DNA of 47,087 nt from JBCCBV01 sp039033855 (GCA_039033855.1 JBCCBV010000022.1:1-47087), one strand, 5' to 3'; numbered from the stretch's first letter, positions 26,347 to 35,224 are shown. Notes: generated by a model from the letters alone, not told the origin. Made by a program: numbers and translations.

Positions 26347-28706
26347 CCTTCGCCAAAGCCGCCCGATTTTTGCTCGCGTTCGCCGCCCTGCTGGCGGTGG
26401 TGTGGTCGTTCGTGCACGTCGGTCAGCGGACCTACAAGCAGTGGGACCGGGACCGCAAGGACACGCGGACGGTGCTCACGATTCTGCACTGGGGCGACAA
26501 CGCCGAGGTCGAGATCGTCGACAAGCTGGTGAAGGCGTTCGAGGCGGACAACCCCGACATCCGCATCAACCGGGTGCACGCCAGCGATTACGACGCCAAG
26601 TTGAACACGCTGTTCGCCGCGGGCGACCCGCCGGACCTGTTCTATCTGAAGTTCGACATGCTGCCGAAGCTGGCCGGCATGGGCTTGCTGACGCCGCTCG
26701 ATGAGCGGGTCGAGGCCGATCGGCTGGCGGGCGACCCGTGGATCGATTCGTTCTACCCGGTGGTGCTCGACGCGTTCCAGTTCGACGGCAAAGAGATCGG
26801 CAAGGGGCCGTTGTACGGCGTGGCGAAAGACTTCACCACGATGCTGTTCTACGTCAACGTCGACCTGTTCAACCGGGCGGGCGTCGCCGTGCCTTACGAC
26901 GGCTGGACGTGGAGCGAGTTCGAGGACGCGGCGCGGAAGATCACGGCACTCGAAGATCCCAACGGCCAGGTGTACGGGGCCGTGCTGGCGACTTGGCCCG
27001 ACGTGCTGCGGCACATCGTCTGGGCGTTCGGGGGGGACTACTTCAACGGCGCCGACTTCCACGACGTGCAACTGGATTCGCCGGGCACCATCGCGTCGCT
27101 CGAGGCCATCCGCACGCTGCGCTTCGAAGACAACACCGTTTACAACGCCACGACCGGCGACGCGCAGGGGCTGGGCGAGCAGGAGTTCTTCACCGGGCGC
27201 ATCGGCATGGTCGGGCCGATCGGCCGTTGGCGGACGCCGCGGTTCCGTTCGATCGATGACTTCAAGTGGGACGTGGTGCCGAGCCCGACGACGCCGGGCG
27301 TGGACCCGGTGAGCGCGATCGCGACGGTGGCGTGGTCGATGTCGTCCACGACCGAGCACCCCGACGAGGCGTACCGGCTGCTCAAGTTCCTGTGCGGCCC
27401 GGTCGGGCAAAAGCTGACCGCCGAGTCCGGGCTGGCGATCCCCTGCATCCGCGAGGTCGCCGAGTCCGACGCCTTTTTAAGGCCCGACCTGGCGCCGGCC
27501 AACGCACGGCTGTTCCTGGACCTGATCGACGCCGCCCGCCTGGGGCAGATGCCCGAAGAGGCCGAGTTCGCCCGCATCATGCAGGAAGAGGTCGAAAAGT
27601 CGATCCGCCTGAACCAGCAAGACCCGGCCGAGGCCGCGCGGCGGGTGGAAGACCGCTGGCTGACCGAACTCGACGCCCCGCTGCGCAACGACACGTTCCC
27701 CATCATGCCCTGGGGCTGGGTCGGCGGGGTGACCGCCGGGGTGTTGTGCACCGCGGTGGCGCTGCTGTTCTTCTGGCTCAGGCGAGAGAAACTCGGCGCG
27801 ATTGATCGCTCGCAAGAGCGGGCGGGGTGGATCTTCATCTCGCCCTGGCTGATCGGCTTCGTCGTGCTGACGTTCGGGCCGATGCTGGTGTCGCTGCTGC
27901 TATCACTTTCGAAGTGGACCAGCATGCAGCCGCTGAGCGGGGCCGAGTTTGTGGGGCTCTCAAACTTCGAGCACCTGTTCCAGTCCGACGCCAGCTTCCT
28001 CAAGAGCTTGTGGGTGACCTTCTACTACGCGGCGCTCGCGGTGCCGATTTTGCAGATCGCGGCGCTTCTGGTGGCGGTGCTGATGAACCAGGCGGTCAAG
28101 GGCATCACGGTGTTCCGGACGATCTTCTTCGTGCCGTCGGTGGTGTCGGGCGTGGCGCTGGCGACGCTGTGGATCATGATCTTCGACGGCGAGAAGGGGA
28201 TCCTGAACCGGATCCTCGACGCCACCATCGGGCTGATCAGCATTCCCTCGCCGGACTGGTTTGGGGTGGATGCGGAAATCTTCGCCATCCCGGCGTTCGT
28301 GATTATGGCGCTGTGGGGCGTGGGCGCGGGCATGGTGATCTACCTGGCCGGCCTGAAGGGCATCCCCAAGTCGCTGTACGAAGCGGCCCGGATCGACGGC
28401 GCCGGGCGTATCCGGCAGTTCCTGACCATCACCATCCCGATGCTCAGCCCGCTGATCTTTTTCAACCTGGTGATGGGCGTGATCGGGTCGTTCCAGATCT
28501 TCACGCAGGTGTACGTCATGACCTCCGGCGGGCCGGGCAACGCCACGCTGGTGTACGTGCTCAAGCTGTATCGCGAGGCGTTCGAGTACCACAAGATGGG
28601 CTACGCGTCGGCGATGGCGTGGGTGCTGTTCGTGGTGCTGCTGGCGATGACCCTGCTGGTCGTGCGTTCCAGCAAGAAGTGGGTTCACTACGAGGGGCTC
28701 AAGTAA
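26343..28706 (+). CDS. Fused sugar-binding protein and MalF-type ABC permease
   Basis: One 787-residue chain combines two usually separate ABC importer parts. Residues 5-24 are a membrane anchor. Residues about 45-465 are a family 1 extracellular solute-binding domain (TILHWGDNAEVEIVDKLVKAFE, FYLKFDMLPKLAGMG, VAWSMSSTTEHPDEAYRLLKFL). A second membrane segment (about 473-495) then leads into a MalF-like permease with the usual membrane helices and the EAA loop EAARIDGAGRIRQFLTITIP (680-699), which docks the ATPase. The start is GTG in a GTGA overlap with the preceding GH13 gene. The MalG partner follows after three bases. No ATPase is encoded nearby, so a shared MsmX/MalK-type ATPase elsewhere is expected. 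Confidence 0.93.
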   Translation: MTFAKAARFLLAFAALLAVVWSFVHVGQRTYKQWDRDRKDTRTVLTILHWGDNAEVEIVDKLVKAFEADNPDIRINRVHASDYDAKLNTLFAAGDPPDLFYLKFDMLPKLAGMGLLTPLDERVEADRLAGDPWIDSFYPVVLDAFQFDGKEIGKGPLYGVAKDFTTMLFYVNVDLFNRAGVAVPYDGWTWSEFEDAARKITALEDPNGQVYGAVLATWPDVLRHIVWAFGGDYFNGADFHDVQLDSPGTIASLEAIRTLRFEDNTVYNATTGDAQGLGEQEFFTGRIGMVGPIGRWRTPRFRSIDDFKWDVVPSPTTPGVDPVSAIATVAWSMSSTTEHPDEAYRLLKFLCGPVGQKLTAESGLAIPCIREVAESDAFLRPDLAPANARLFLDLIDAARLGQMPEEAEFARIMQEEVEKSIRLNQQDPAEAARRVEDRWLTELDAPLRNDTFPIMPWGWVGGVTAGVLCTAVALLFFWLRREKLGAIDRSQERAGWIFISPWLIGFVVLTFGPMLVSLLLSLSKWTSMQPLSGAEFVGLSNFEHLFQSDASFLKSLWVTFYYAALAVPILQIAALLVAVLMNQAVKGITVFRTIFFVPSVVSGVALATLWIMIFDGEKGILNRILDATIGLISIPSPDWFGVDAEIFAIPAFVIMALWGVGAGMVIYLAGLKGIPKSLYEAARIDGAGRIRQFLTITIPMLSPLIFFNLVMGVIGSFQIFTQVYVMTSGGPGNATLVYVLKLYREAFEYHKMGYASAMAWVLFVVLLAMTLLVVRSSKKWVHYEGLK

Positions 28707-28709
28707 GCC

Positions 28710-29603
28710 ATGACCAACGCCCCGGTACAAGCCGAAGCCGCCGCCCTGCCCGCCCTGGGGAACGAACCCCGGCGCAAGCCCAAAGACCCGGCGACGTACC
28801 TGACTTACGCGCTGCTGATCTTCGGCGCGCTGCTGCTGCTGGTGCCGTTCTATTGGATGCTGACCAACAGCCTGAAGACCGAGGCCGACGCCAGCAAGAT
28901 CCCGCCTTCGCTGCTGCCCGAGCAGCTGCTGTGGTCGAACTACCCCGACGCGCTGGCGAAGATGGACTTCCTCAACGCGCTGGCCAACACCACGGTCATC
29001 ACCACGCTGAGCGTGCTGGGGCAGGTGATCTCCTCGAGCCTGGTGGGGTTCGGGTTCGCCCGGTTCCGCTTCCGCGGCCGGAACTTTTTGTTCCTGCTGA
29101 TGCTCTCGACGATGATGCTGCCGCCGCAGGTCAGCATGATCCCGCTGTTCATCGGGTTCCGGAACCTGGGGATGATCGACACGATCTGGCCGTTGGTCTT
29201 GCCGATGTGGCTGGGCACGCCGTTCTACGTGTTCATGTTCCGGCAGTTCTTCAGCCAGGTGCCCGAAGAGCTGGTCGAAGCCGCGCGGATCGACGGCGCC
29301 AGCAACCTGATGATCTACAGCCGGCTGATGCTGCCGTTGTCGACGCCGGTGATCGCCATCGTGGCCATCTACACGTTTATGTTCACATGGAACGACTTCC
29401 TGGGGCCGCTCATCTATCTGAACACGCCCGAGATGCGCACGCTGGCGCTCGCGCTCAACGCGTTTAGCGGGCAGTACGGGGTGAGCGACGTGCAGCTGCT
29501 GATGGCGGCCAGCTTCGTCACCATGCTGCCGTGCATCCTGCTGTTTTTCGCGGCCCAGCGGTACTTCGTGGACACCGGGGCGTCGTCGGGTCTCAAGGGA
29601 TAA
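28710..29603 (+). CDS. MalG-type carbohydrate ABC permease
   Basis: The second transmembrane subunit of the sugar importer (297 residues). Hydrophobic helices begin with LLIFGALLLLVPFYWMLTNS. The EAA loop is EAARIDGASNLMIYSRLMLP starting at about 190, and a TMFTWNDFLGPL-type segment (as TFMFTWNDFLGPLIYL) follows, typical of MalG/AraQ permeases. It starts three bases after the stop of the fused binding-protein/permease and must pair with it. Likely substrates are maltose or malto-oligosaccharides, judged from the pullulanase and GH13 genes upstream. It ends VDTGASSGLKG, similar to the usual VAGLTAGAVKG ending. Confidence 0.94.
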   Translation: MTNAPVQAEAAALPALGNEPRRKPKDPATYLTYALLIFGALLLLVPFYWMLTNSLKTEADASKIPPSLLPEQLLWSNYPDALAKMDFLNALANTTVITTLSVLGQVISSSLVGFGFARFRFRGRNFLFLLMLSTMMLPPQVSMIPLFIGFRNLGMIDTIWPLVLPMWLGTPFYVFMFRQFFSQVPEELVEAARIDGASNLMIYSRLMLPLSTPVIAIVAIYTFMFTWNDFLGPLIYLNTPEMRTLALALNAFSGQYGVSDVQLLMAASFVTMLPCILLFFAAQRYFVDTGASSGLKG

Positions 29604-29622
29604 GCCTCGGCTGGGCCGGCGG

Positions 29623-29631
29623 GAACCGTTT
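29623..29631 (+). promoter_or_regulatory. GAACCGTTT near the start of the esterase-like transcription unit
   Basis: Shares the AACCGTT core with the sites near lacI and before the pullulanase. It lies about 185 bases before the esterase-like gene and just after the permease stop. On its own this is weak. Confidence 0.25.
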
Positions 29632-29666
29632 GGATTCGCCCCCCGCCGCGATACACTGGCCCAACA

Positions 29667-29711
29667 GCGGTCTGTACGGCTCAGCCTCCGCCGGGCCGTA
29701 TTGAAGACCGC
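29667..29711 (+). terminator. Nested inverted repeat after the ABC permease gene
   Basis: The outer arms GCGGTCT (29667-29673) and AGACCGC (29705-29711) and the inner arms TACGGC (29675-29680) and GCCGTA (29695-29700) form a 13-bp interrupted stem with a 14-base loop. It lies 64 bases after the permease stop and 104 bases before the next gene. There is no T-tract, so it may be a processing or attenuation structure rather than a classical terminator. Confidence 0.4.
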
Positions 29712-29814
29712 CGCCGGAAAGCCCGGCCGAGCCTTGGACTCACGCGTTGCCATCCGCCTTCCGAACCCAACTTTGACCCTTTTGCAGACCCTTCCGGGGT
29801 AGAGGACTCACGCC

Positions 29815-31020
29815 ATGAAGAAGCCGTTGATCGTCGCCGTATCGCTGTTTTCGCTGGGCCTGGGGGGCGCCGGGGCGTGGTACGCCAAGGCCAAGATCGA
29901 CGAGAAAAAGGGCGCAGACCAAACCGCCCAGAGCCTGGCCGACGCCGCGCAAACCGTGCCGGTGACCTTTGTGGTGACGCCCCCCGAGGGCACGCCCACC
30001 GACCAACGGCTGTATCTGTCCGGTTCGACCGCCACGCTGGGGTCGTGGGAAGCAGCCGGCGTGCCCATGACGCTCCAGGATGACGGCACGTACGCCACGA
30101 CCATCGACCTGGTGAACAGCGTCGAGTACCAGTACAAGGTCACGCGGGGCACGTGGAGCACCGTGGAACAGGCGGCCGGCGACCAGCCGTTGCCCGACCG
30201 CGTGGTGAAGGTGGAACCCGAGCCGGCGGCCACCGTGGCCATCGCCGTGGCCGAGTGGGTCGACAAAGGCCTGTCCAACCCCAGCGTGACGACCCGCACG
30301 GGCGACATCCGCTTCCACAAGGCGCTTCCGTTTGACGGCCTGGAGTTGCCGCGCGACCTGGTGGTGTGGCTGCCGCCGGGCTACGACACCGCGACCGACC
30401 GCCGATACCCCGTGCTGTACGTGCAGGATGCGCAGAACCTCTTCGACGCCGCCGAGTCTTATCAAGGCTTCGAGTGGCGGCTCGACGAAACCGCGCGCGA
30501 CCTGGTGCTGTCGGGCGACACCCAGCCGATGATCATCGTCGGATTGGGCAACACCGACCAGCGGCCCGAGGAGTTCACGCCGGGCACGGCCAAGTCCAAG
30601 GCGTACGTCGACTTCGTGGTGACCGCCGCCAAGCCGCTGATCGACTCGACCTACCGCACCAAGGCGGGGACCAACCACACCTCGATCGCCGGGGCCGGGA
30701 TGGGCGCGGTGATCTCGTTTTACATCGTCGACAGCCGCCCGGGCGTGTTCGGCAAGGTGGTGGCCCTGGCGCCCACCCAGTGGGGCGTGGAGCCCGAGAT
30801 GCTGGAAGAAATCACGTGGAACGGCTCGGCGTGGTCCGACGTGCGGGCGTGGATCGATCACGCCGAACTGGGCGAGCAGATGAAGGCCGCCGGCCTCGAC
30901 GAGGTGCGCATCAGCCCGGCCGAGGAAGGCCACAACGAGGACGACTGGGCAGAGGTGGCCCCGGACTTCTTGAGGTTCCTGTTCCCGCCAATCGACAACG
31001 GCCAACTCGCCGGCGGGTGA
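29815..31020 (+). CDS. Starch-binding (CBM20-like) protein with a degenerate esterase domain
   Basis: A 401-residue exported protein. Residues 4-24 are a signal or membrane anchor. About 48-135 is a CBM20-like module (VTFVVTPPEGTPTDQRLYLSG, LGSWEA, VEYQYKVTRGTWSTVE). About 165-392 is an alpha/beta-hydrolase of the Esterase D/Fes type (LVVWLPPGY, YPVLYVQDAQNLFD, MIIVGLGNTDQR, AYVDFVVTAAKPLID). The elbow that normally reads GSSMGG or GSSLGG is GAGMGA (293-298), so the nucleophilic serine position (295) is glycine; the catalytic-type histidine remains in EEGHNEDDW (H373). It is probably a non-catalytic glucan-binding protein. RBS-like GGGG lies before ATG 29815. Confidence 0.85.
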   Translation: MKKPLIVAVSLFSLGLGGAGAWYAKAKIDEKKGADQTAQSLADAAQTVPVTFVVTPPEGTPTDQRLYLSGSTATLGSWEAAGVPMTLQDDGTYATTIDLVNSVEYQYKVTRGTWSTVEQAAGDQPLPDRVVKVEPEPAATVAIAVAEWVDKGLSNPSVTTRTGDIRFHKALPFDGLELPRDLVVWLPPGYDTATDRRYPVLYVQDAQNLFDAAESYQGFEWRLDETARDLVLSGDTQPMIIVGLGNTDQRPEEFTPGTAKSKAYVDFVVTAAKPLIDSTYRTKAGTNHTSIAGAGMGAVISFYIVDSRPGVFGKVVALAPTQWGVEPEMLEEITWNGSAWSDVRAWIDHAELGEQMKAAGLDEVRISPAEEGHNEDDWAEVAPDFLRFLFPPIDNGQLAGG

Positions 31021-31438
31021 GCGGCGAGGGTCGTCGTGGCGCGGGGGCGTGGCCTGAAGGCAGCCTGACCACGGCTCGGCCGCAACCCGTGTGCGGCGGC
31101 AACGGCGTGCCCCCTACAGGCGCGGCCGGCTACGCAAAGATGCCCGAATACAGGTAAGTCTTTTTGCACCAACAGCCTGCGTGTTCTGATCCACGCAGCC
31201 CCTGACCACCCATCCTTTCATCCGGATGGGTGGATATACTCCATCTTGACACCCGGGATCACCCGCTTGCCGGGGCGTCGCCGATGCTAGAAGTCTGGCG
31301 GCGTCCAAGCCGGGCACACCCTCGGGCTTAGCCCCGGCCCAACCGCCCGGGCTAAGTGGTCGCTGACGTCTGGCCTCCCTGCCCGCTGTTCCCCTGCACC
31401 CCGCCCCGCGAGCGCGTCTCGCCCCCGAGCCTTTGGTC
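31021..31438. other. Non-coding leader region upstream of metH with two strong hairpins
   Basis: These 418 bases contain no convincing gene. A perfect 10-bp stem pairs 31206-31215 with 31224-31233 (CCACCCATCC/GGATGGGTGG, loop of 8). A second 8-bp stem pairs CTTAGCCC (31327-31334) with GGGCTAAG (31349-31356), about 80 bases before metH. I looked for cobalamin-box and SAM/SAH riboswitch consensus elements and did not find a clear match. The hairpins may be a leader structure of metH or transcript ends of the esterase-like gene. Confidence 0.45.
31206..31233 (+). terminator. Perfect 10-bp hairpin between the esterase-like gene and metH
   Basis: CCACCCATCC, loop TTTCATCC, GGATGGGTGG. It is not followed by a T-tract (ATATACT follows). 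It could be a transcript end of the esterase-like gene 186 bases upstream or part of the metH leader. Confidence 0.4.
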
Positions 31439-34400
31439 ATGAGCCGATTCGCCCAAGAAGCCCGCAAGCGTGTTTTGTTCCTCGACGGCGCCATGGGCAC
31501 GTCGATCCACAACCTGCCGGACCTGGACCTGGAGCGCGACTACCTCGGCCGGGAAAACTGCACCGAGGTGCTGCTGCTGACGCGGCCGGAGCTGATCCAA
31601 GGCATCCACGAGACATTCCTGCGGGCCGGGTCGGACGCGGTCGAAACCGACACGTTCAACGCCAGCACGCACACGATGGCCGACCAGGACCTGACCGACC
31701 GGGTCTTCGATCTGAACAAGATCGGCGCCGAGGTGGCCCGCGCCGCGTGCGACGCCGTGGCGACGCCGGACCGGCCGCGGTTCGTCGTGGGCTCGATGGG
31801 ACCGGGGACCAAGCTGATCACGCTCGGGCAGATCGACTGGGACTCGATGTTCCAGAGTTACCGAGAGCAAGCCCGCGGGCTGATCGCCGGCGGCGCCGAC
31901 GTGCTGCTGCTCGAAACCTGCCAAGACATCCTGCAGGTCAAGTGCGCGGTCAACGCGTGCGTGGATGCGCTCAAAGAAGCGGGCAAAGAGCCGTGCGTCG
32001 ATCTGGGCGGCGCCCACGGGCTATCGGGCGACGTTCCGATCATGGCGCAGGTGACCATCGAGCAGTTCGGCACGACGCTGGTGGGCACGGACATCGCCGG
32101 GTGCGTGGCGGCGCTCCGCGACTTCCCGATCTACAGCCTGGGCATGAACTGTGCGACCGGGCCGGTGGAGATGGGCGAGCACGTGCGCTACCTGGGCGAC
32201 CACTGGCGGCGCCAGCTCTCCCTGCTGCCCAACGCCGGGCTGCCGCAACTGGTGGACGGGCAAACCGTCTTCCCCCTGGGCCCGGCGCCGTTGGCGGAGA
32301 AGGTCGCCGAATACACGCAGCGCTACGGCCTGAACGTCGTCGGCGGATGTTGCGGCACGACGCCCGACCACATCGCCGCGCTGGTAGCGGCCGTCGGTGG
32401 CGAAACCGCGCCGACCCTTCCGAAGAAAAAGCCCTACCGGGCTCAGTGTTCGTCGCTCATGGGCGCCGTCGACTATCGGCAGGACAACACCACGCTGAAC
32501 GTCGGCGAGCGGACCAACGCGTCGGGCTCGCGCAAGTTCAAACGCCTGCTCGAAGAAGAAGACTGGGACGAGATCATGTCGCTCGCGCGCGAAATGGTGC
32601 GCGAAGGCAGCCACGTGGTCGACGTCAACGTCGATTACGCCGGGCGCGACAACGCCCAGGACATGGACACGGTCGTCGGCAAGCTGGTGAACCAGGTGAA
32701 CGCCGCGCTGATGCTCGACTCCACGCAGCCCGACACGATCGAGGCCGGGCTGAAGCGGGCCGGCGGCAAGTGCGTGATCAACTCGGCGAACCTGGAAGAC
32801 GGCGAAGAGAAGTTCGCCCAGATGTGCAAGCTCGCCAAGACCTACGGCGCCGGGCTGGTGCTGGGCACGATCGACGAAGACCCCGAGCACGCCATGGCGC
32901 GGACGCGCGAACGCAAGCTCGCCATCGCCGAGCGCATGCACGACCTGGCCGTGAACAAGTACGGTCTGGCCGAAGAGGACCTGATGTTCGACCCGCTGGT
33001 GCTGCCGGTGAGCACGGGCATGGAGCAGGACAAGCGCTCGGGCCTGGAGACGATCGAAGGGACGCGGCTGATCGCCGAGCGGTTCCCCAACTGCCAGTTG
33101 ACGTGCGGGCTGTCGAACATCTCGTTCGGCCTGAACCCCGCGGCCCGGCAGGTGCTCAACAGCGTGTTCTTGTTCGAGCTTGTCCAGGCCGGCATGACCT
33201 CGGGCATCTTGCACGTCTCGAAAATCCTGCCGAAGAACCGCGTGGACGATGCGCAGTGGGACGCGGCGCTCGACCTGCTGTATGACCGCCCGCCTTCCGA
33301 GCCGGTCGAACTTCCTGACGGCAGCACCACCACCGACGCGCTGCAGGTGTTCATCTCGCTGTTCCCCGACGGCGCCACGACGCAGTCGATGAAGCAAGAC
33401 CTGTCGGAGCTGCCGCTCGACGAGCGCCTGCGCCGGCACATCATCGACGGGGAAAAGAAGGCCCTCGACGCCACGCTCGACGAGGCGCTGCCCGTCTACG
33501 GGCCGCTTGCCATCATCAACGACCACCTGCTCGACGGCATGAAGACCGTGGGCGAGCTGTTCGGCTCGGGCCAGATGCAGCTGCCGTTCGTGCTCCAGTC
33601 CGCCGAAACGATGAAGGCCGCGGTGGCCCACCTCGAACCGCACATGGAGAAGGTCGAGGGGCAGACCAAAGGCAGCATGGTGCTCGCCACGGTGCGTGGC
33701 GACGTGCACGACATCGGCAAGAACCTGGTCGACATCATTCTCACGAACAACGGGTACACGGTTTACAACCTGGGCATCAAGGTGCCGATCAACGACATCC
33801 TGGATAAGTGGCAGGAGACCGGCGCCGACACCATCGGGATGTCCGGCCTGCTGGTGAAGTCGGTGAACGTGATGGAGGACTACCTGAAAGAGATGAACGA
33901 CCGGGGCATCGACCCGGTGGTCATCCTGGGTGGCGCGGCGCTGGCGCGCTCCTACTGCGAAGGGCGTTTGCGCGACATCTACAACGGCCCGCTGTACCAC
34001 GGCACCGACGCGTTCGAGGGCCTGCGCCTGATGGACCGGCTGTGCACCGGCCGGCAAGACGAGCTCGAAGCCGAGATCGCCGAGCGGGCCGTGCAGCGCG
34101 AAGCCGGCGACGTGAAGAAGGCCGCGCTGCTCGAAAAAGCCGAAAAACGCAAGGCCGCGGAGGCCCAGGCCTCGACGGGCGATGATTCCGGGGGTGGCGG
34201 CGGAACGGCCGTCGCGGAACCGCCCGCTTCTTCCGATGAAAAGCCGCCGGCCGGCCTCAACATCGGCGACGCCGCGGCGCTCGCCGGCGCCAACGCGAAC
34301 GCTTCCCGGCAAGAGTCTGGCGGAGCTTCCGGGGCCGCTTCCGGGGCCGCTTCCGGGGGCTCAGTCGACACGCGCCGGTCCGACGTGGCCCGGGACAACC

Positions 34401-35197
34401 CCGTGCCCACGCCGCCGTTCTGGGGCTCGCGCATGGTCGAAGGCCTAAGCCTGCAAGCCTGCTACCCGTTCATCAACGAGTCGGCGCTGTTCAAGACCCA
34501 ATGGCAGTTCCTGCGCGGCGACAAGTCCACCCAGGAGTACGACGACCAGCTCGAGTACGAGGTCAAGCCGATCCTCGACCGCCTCAAGAAGCAGATGGTC
34601 GAGGAGAACGTCCTCACGCCCGGCGTGGTCTACGGCTACTTCCCCTGCAACAGCCATGGCAACGACCTGATCGTGTACGACCCGGTCGATCAAGACCGAG
34701 AGGTCGAGCGCTTCACCTGGCCCCGGCAGCACGGCCGAAAGCGCCTGTGCGTCAGCGACTTCTACCGGTCGGTGGATTCGGGTGAGAAGGACGTCATCGC
34801 CATGCAGTGCGTGACCATGGGGTCGGAGGTCAGCGTGCGGGCCAAGGCACTGTTCGACGCCGGCGAGTTCCGCGAATACCTCTACCTGCACGGCATGGGT
34901 GTGGAGTGCGCCGAAGCACTCGCCGAGCTCTGGCACAAACAGATCCGCGCGGAGCTGGGCTTCAGCAACGAAGACTCGGGCAAGATGCGCCAGCTGTTCA
35001 CGCAGAAGTATCGCGGCAGCCGGTACAGCTTCGGCTACCCGTCGGTGCCGGACATGAGCGACCAGGACAAGCTGTTCCGCCTGATCGAGCCCGAGCGGAT
35101 CGGCTGCGTGCTCACGGAGAACTGGCAGATCGACCCCGAGCAGAGCACGTCGGCAATCATCAGCCATCACCCCGAGGCGAAGTACTTCAACTTGTAG
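31439..35197 (+). CDS. metH: Cobalamin-dependent methionine synthase
   Basis: Methylates homocysteine from methyltetrahydrofolate via cobalamin (1252 residues, full length). The homocysteine domain begins FLDGAMGTSIHNL, with zinc cysteines in GMNCATGP and VGGCCGTTPDHI. The pterin domain has NVGERTNASGSRKFKR and the B12 domain has VRGDVHDIGKNLV, with the cobalt-binding histidine. The C-terminal SAM-binding reactivation domain has GYFPCNSHGNDL, YRGSRYSFGYP and SHHPEAKYFNL. Between the B12 and reactivation domains is an atypically long linker (KRKAAEAQASTG, SGGGGGTAVAEP, GGASGAASGAASGGS) containing the 12-base repeats. ATG 31439 is preferred; a TTG six bases upstream is possible. It converges on the YceI operon. 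Confidence 0.97.
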   Translation: MSRFAQEARKRVLFLDGAMGTSIHNLPDLDLERDYLGRENCTEVLLLTRPELIQGIHETFLRAGSDAVETDTFNASTHTMADQDLTDRVFDLNKIGAEVARAACDAVATPDRPRFVVGSMGPGTKLITLGQIDWDSMFQSYREQARGLIAGGADVLLLETCQDILQVKCAVNACVDALKEAGKEPCVDLGGAHGLSGDVPIMAQVTIEQFGTTLVGTDIAGCVAALRDFPIYSLGMNCATGPVEMGEHVRYLGDHWRRQLSLLPNAGLPQLVDGQTVFPLGPAPLAEKVAEYTQRYGLNVVGGCCGTTPDHIAALVAAVGGETAPTLPKKKPYRAQCSSLMGAVDYRQDNTTLNVGERTNASGSRKFKRLLEEEDWDEIMSLAREMVREGSHVVDVNVDYAGRDNAQDMDTVVGKLVNQVNAALMLDSTQPDTIEAGLKRAGGKCVINSANLEDGEEKFAQMCKLAKTYGAGLVLGTIDEDPEHAMARTRERKLAIAERMHDLAVNKYGLAEEDLMFDPLVLPVSTGMEQDKRSGLETIEGTRLIAERFPNCQLTCGLSNISFGLNPAARQVLNSVFLFELVQAGMTSGILHVSKILPKNRVDDAQWDAALDLLYDRPPSEPVELPDGSTTTDALQVFISLFPDGATTQSMKQDLSELPLDERLRRHIIDGEKKALDATLDEALPVYGPLAIINDHLLDGMKTVGELFGSGQMQLPFVLQSAETMKAAVAHLEPHMEKVEGQTKGSMVLATVRGDVHDIGKNLVDIILTNNGYTVYNLGIKVPINDILDKWQETGADTIGMSGLLVKSVNVMEDYLKEMNDRGIDPVVILGGAALARSYCEGRLRDIYNGPLYHGTDAFEGLRLMDRLCTGRQDELEAEIAERAVQREAGDVKKAALLEKAEKRKAAEAQASTGDDSGGGGGTAVAEPPASSDEKPPAGLNIGDAAALAGANANASRQESGGASGAASGAASGGSVDTRRSDVARDNPVPTPPFWGSRMVEGLSLQACYPFINESALFKTQWQFLRGDKSTQEYDDQLEYEVKPILDRLKKQMVEENVLTPGVVYGYFPCNSHGNDLIVYDPVDQDREVERFTWPRQHGRKRLCVSDFYRSVDSGEKDVIAMQCVTMGSEVSVRAKALFDAGEFREYLYLHGMGVECAEALAELWHKQIRAELGFSNEDSGKMRQLFTQKYRGSRYSFGYPSVPDMSDQDKLFRLIEPERIGCVLTENWQIDPEQSTSAIISHHPEAKYFNL
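34325..34360 (-). repeat. Three tandem copies of the 12-base repeat in the metH linker
   Basis: GCTTCCGGGGCC occurs twice head to tail (34325-34336, 34337-34348) and once with one change (34349-34360). It is the reverse complement of GGCCCCGGAAGC seen in ispD and the MDR gene. It encodes AASGAASGAASG-type linker residues. Confidence 0.55.
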
Positions 35198-35224
35198 CGA
35201 AGACTTGCTGGGCTGCAGCCGCGC

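Noticed and set aside
29815..31020. Active feruloyl or enterochelin esterase
   Set aside because: The nucleophile position is glycine, so activity is not claimed.
31021..31438. Cobalamin or SAM riboswitch before metH
   Set aside because: A B12-box-like or SAH-type consensus was not found by eye; only unassigned hairpins are reported.
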